This document shows, piece by piece, positions 61,080 through 64,000 of a stretch of DNA of 64,000 bases. A model generated the notes under the pieces. It had not been told where the DNA came from, ran no database searches, and saw nothing but the letters and a program-made list of their open reading frames with translations. The DNA is taken from positions 1 to 64,000 of the forward strand of contig JAIXZY010000035.1 in assembly GCA_027489355.1 (NCBI GenBank). Direction: 5' to 3'. A program made the translations under genes and the position numbers. Numbering within the stretch: position 1 is the first letter of the stretch; every line of letters begins with the position of its first letter. Source of the stretch: Paracoccaceae bacterium. Lineage in GTDB: Bacteria > Pseudomonadota > Alphaproteobacteria > Rhodobacterales > Rhodobacteraceae.

Positions 61080-61475
61080 TCATGCCTTGAACCGGTCATC
61101 CACCGGGACCGACAGCGCCGTCGCCAGCGCGTTGGTCTGGCTGGCGAGCGCGATGACCGCCAGAAGCTCGCCATGCATCTCGGGCGTCATCCCCTTGGCC
61201 TTCGCCCCCGCGGTGTGCGAGTGGACGCAGTAGTCGCAGCCGTTGGCCGTGGAGACGGCGACGTAGATCAGCTCCTTGACCAGCGGGTCCAGCGCGCCGG
61301 GGGCCATCACGGCCTGCACCCTGTCCCAGGTCGCCTTCAGCGTTGCCGGGTCATGCGCCAGGGCGCGCCAGAAGTTGTTCACGTAATCCGTCTGCCGCTT
61401 CGCCCGGATGTCGTCGAAGACGGCGAGGGCCTCGGCCCCCGCCTCCTCGTCCCGCAGAAGGGGGACGACTGCCAT
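61080..61475 (-). CDS. Carboxymuconolactone decarboxylase / AhpD-like family protein
   Basis: 131 aa; KELIYVAVSTANGCDYCVHSHTAGAKAKGM (CxxC). Confidence 0.9.
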   Translation of the reverse strand: MAVVPLLRDEEAGAEALAVFDDIRAKRQTDYVNNFWRALAHDPATLKATWDRVQAVMAPGALDPLVKELIYVAVSTANGCDYCVHSHTAGAKAKGMTPEMHGELLAVIALASQTNALATALSVPVDDRFKA

Positions 61476-62290
61476 TACAGCACCGCCATCACGCGGGCCG
61501 GGCCACCGGTGCCGGTCTTGTGCTTCGGCGCGCCGATGAAGACCGTGGCCCCGGTCGCTGGAAGCTGGTCAAGGTTCGCCAGGTTCTCGATCCCGAAGCG
61601 ACCACCGGGCAGCCAGCTGAAATGCACCCCGAAATCGGCCGAGTTGCCGGGGTCGAGCGACAGCGTGTCCACCCCGATGCAGGCCACGTCCATCCCGGCC
61701 AACATGTCCGTCGCCGCCTTCGAGAAGCCGGGGAAGGCCAGCTTTCCGTCCGGCGTGTTGCGGAACTCGGGCGTGCCGACCTTGGGCCCCCAGCCCGAGT
61801 TCATCGCGACGCAGGCCCCCGCCGGAATCGCGCCGTTGGCGGAAACCCAGGCTTCGATGTCGGCCGGTTCGACCATCGCGTTGGCGTCGTCCTTCGCCTT
61901 GGCCGTCACATCGACGATGCAGAGCGGGCAGACCAGCTTTTCCGGCGGAAGGTCAGCGACCGAAGTCCCGTCCTGCGTGAAGTGCAGCGGCGCGTCGATA
62001 TGGGTGCCGGTGTGTTCGTAGATCGTCAGCTTCCACAGCTGATAGCCCGAATCCGCGAATTTCACCGCGGGTTCGTACAGGATGCCCGGATTGCCGTCGA
62101 AGGTCGGAAACTCGCCGTCGTAGGCGTGGGTCAGGTCCACGACCTTCCCGGAGGCCTGCGCCAGCGCCGGCTTTGCCGTGGTCAGTCCCGAGGCCACCAC
62201 GGCCGCGGTCGTCGCGGCGGCACCCGTAAACAGCGCGCGGCGCGAGAGCATGGAGGACTTGATGCTTTCGATCAGACAGGCGTCACACAT
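61475..62290 (-). CDS. Cyclase family protein (kynurenine formamidase-like), Tat-type leader
   Basis: 271 aa; SRRALFTGAAATTAAVVASG leader; VVDLTHAYDGEFPTFDG; HTGTHIDAPLHF. Confidence 0.88.
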   Translation of the reverse strand: MCDACLIESIKSSMLSRRALFTGAAATTAAVVASGLTTAKPALAQASGKVVDLTHAYDGEFPTFDGNPGILYEPAVKFADSGYQLWKLTIYEHTGTHIDAPLHFTQDGTSVADLPPEKLVCPLCIVDVTAKAKDDANAMVEPADIEAWVSANGAIPAGACVAMNSGWGPKVGTPEFRNTPDGKLAFPGFSKAATDMLAGMDVACIGVDTLSLDPGNSADFGVHFSWLPGGRFGIENLANLDQLPATGATVFIGAPKHKTGTGGPARVMAVL

Positions 62291-62616
62291 GGGTCGTTCT
62301 CCTGTTTCAGTTGCGTGGGACAGCGTTTCCTTGCCGCCGCTTTCCGTCAAGCGGCTTTGGAGGACGTCGTGCGGTTGCGGGGCGTCGCTGCCATGTCCAC
62401 CGGGTCCCACGCCCCGTGCCAACTGCCGGCTTGACAGGCACCCTGTGCAATTTTTCATCATCCACGATCTGGCGCGACTGCATGTTACCGGCACCTTGCG
62501 TCGTCTCAACCGAAGGTTGCTGTCCGGCGCCATCCCGAACGGCACAGGTTTAGCCTTGTGCCGTTGCGGATTTCGGGCAAACTGCCCGTCGGGCCATCGG
62601 AATGGGGAGGTGTCTG

Positions 62617-64000
62617 GTGCGACTGAAGTCGCTTGCATCGCGCCTGTTCGTTCTTACCGGCGTAGCCATCGCGCCCGCGCTTGTGATTGCCGTTTCCACC
62701 GTTGTCTCGATCCAGAAGGAACGCACCGAGGACCTGCATGCCGATGCCAGGCGCAGTGCCGAACTGGTGATGATGGAGGTCGAACAGACTTTCGCCGGCA
62801 TCGAAGGCGTGATGCGGACTCTGGTCGCGGCGCCGGTGGTGCGGGGCGCCGATACCAGCGCCTGCTCGACCATGCTTGCCGAAACGGTCCGGGCAGTGGA
62901 GTTCATCTCTGCCCTCTACATCCTGGAGGAGGACGGCACGCTTCGCTGCGAGTCCGCCGCGTCCCCCGCGGCGGACTTCCGCGGCCAGAGCTTCTTTACC
63001 GAGGCGCTGGCCACCGGAAAAAGGATCACCGGCACCATGATTGACCAGGGGGATGGGGTGCCTCTGCTTCCTGTCGCCCTGCGGATCTCCGGCCATTCCC
63101 GCGACAGCGCAGCAGTGGTCGTTGCCTTTTTCGACCTGACATGGATGGAAACCAGCCTGCAGCGTCGCAGCCTGCCGACCGGCGGGGCGCTGACCATCGT
63201 CGACCGCTCTGGCACCGTGCTTGCAAGGGTTCCCCAGCCCGAAGAGTTCATCGGCACCAAGGTCCGCCCGGAAAACATGTATCTCTTGAATGAAAAGGAG
63301 CCCGGATCGGTCGAACTGGTCAGCAGCGACGGTACCAACCGGATCGTCGGCTACTTCCCGCCCGCGGCATCGCCCTCGGGCGTCTATGTCAGCGCCGGCT
63401 TCTCGACGGTGGAGGGCTACGCCGTGATGCGCGAGATCGCGCTGCAGTCGCTGGGCCTTGCGCTGCTGGGCACGGCACTGGCCTCGGTCCTGGCCTATTA
63501 CACGGCGAGCCACTTCATTGCCAGGCCAGTGGGCGTTCTGCTTGACACCATCGCCGACTGGCGCAGGGGCGACACGACCTCCCGGACCGGGATGAGCGCC
63601 GAGGACGGCGAAATGGGTGAGGCCGGCGCGGCGCTGGATGCCTTCATGTCCGAAGTGCTGGCCAACCGCGAAGCCCGGCAGAAGGCCGACGAGGCGCGCG
63701 ATCTGATGCGGGACGAGCTGGAGCATCGCGAGAAGAACCTGCTGGCCACGGTTCAGGCCATCGCACGCCAGACCTTCTCCCAGACCGGGACCGAGGACCG
63801 ACTGCGGGTCTTCTCGGACCGGCTGAACGCGATCAGCGAAGCGAACCGGCTTCTGAAACAGTCCGGCTGGCAAAGCACGCCTCTGCAGGACCTTATCCTG
63901 GGCGGCGTGTCGACCTTCGTGGGCGAGACTGTAGATCGGGTGGTCGTGCGGGGGCCGGACCTGGTCGTCAAGGGCAATGTCGCCACGGCCCTGGGCATGT
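62617..64000 (+). CDS. Sensor histidine kinase (HWE/HisKA_2 family) with N-terminal extracytoplasmic sensor, truncated at window end
   Basis: GTG start after GGGGAGG; frame open to end: VRLKSLASRLFVLTGVAIAPALVIAVSTVVSIQKERTEDLHADARRSAEL...TM...HAMP-like...ELEHREKNLLATVQAIARQTFSQT. Not in the supplied ORF track. Confidence 0.87.
   Translation, partial: MRLKSLASRLFVLTGVAIAPALVIAVSTVVSIQKERTEDLHADARRSAELVMMEVEQTFAGIEGVMRTLVAAPVVRGADTSACSTMLAETVRAVEFISALYILEEDGTLRCESAASPAADFRGQSFFTEALATGKRITGTMIDQGDGVPLLPVALRISGHSRDSAAVVVAFFDLTWMETSLQRRSLPTGGALTIVDRSGTVLARVPQPEEFIGTKVRPENMYLLNEKEPGSVELVSSDGTNRIVGYFPPAASPSGVYVSAGFSTVEGYAVMREIALQSLGLALLGTALASVLAYYTASHFIARPVGVLLDTIADWRRGDTTSRTGMSAEDGEMGEAGAALDAFMSEVLANREARQKADEARDLMRDELEHREKNLLATVQAIARQTFSQTGTEDRLRVFSDRLNAISEANRLLKQSGWQSTPLQDLILGGVSTFVGETVDRVVVRGPDLVVKGNVATALGM

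Overview
This is a GC-rich chromosomal window from an alphaproteobacterium, most likely Rhodobacteraceae judging by FnrL-hemN, cytochrome c2/cy-type proteins, the rbfA/truB neighbourhood and Rhodobacterales-type intergenic repeats. It is mostly ordinary core and housekeeping sequence: rsmB, dapB, rbfA, truB, rplT, rpmI, pyk, ftsK, dadA, pheA, nudC, an fRMsr-type GAF protein, hemN and fnrL. It also carries several transport and accessory modules. I saw no CRISPR array, rRNA, tRNA, prophage or insertion sequence. The observations I would follow up first are: (1) a composite intergenic element, TGTCCACnGTGGACA followed 26-27 nt later by GCTTG, in four copies, plus a fifth dyad without the GCTTG part; (2) a moc-like transport/oxygenase cluster (membrane di-iron hydroxylase, Rieske ferredoxin, ribose-type ABC transporter, LacI regulator, divergent PanB-like protein) whose intergenic regions share a TCACTTT(A/G)CCTCAC / GTGAGGC motif; (3) a YejB-type permease with an in-frame TAG followed by a well-conserved in-frame C-terminal remainder; (4) a nested palindrome (20-8-20, each arm itself 8-3-8); (5) a Ser/Thr kinase with an HCD catalytic loop and a C-terminal roadblock/LC7-like region. 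All calls come from reading the sequence and recalling protein families. No database search was run.
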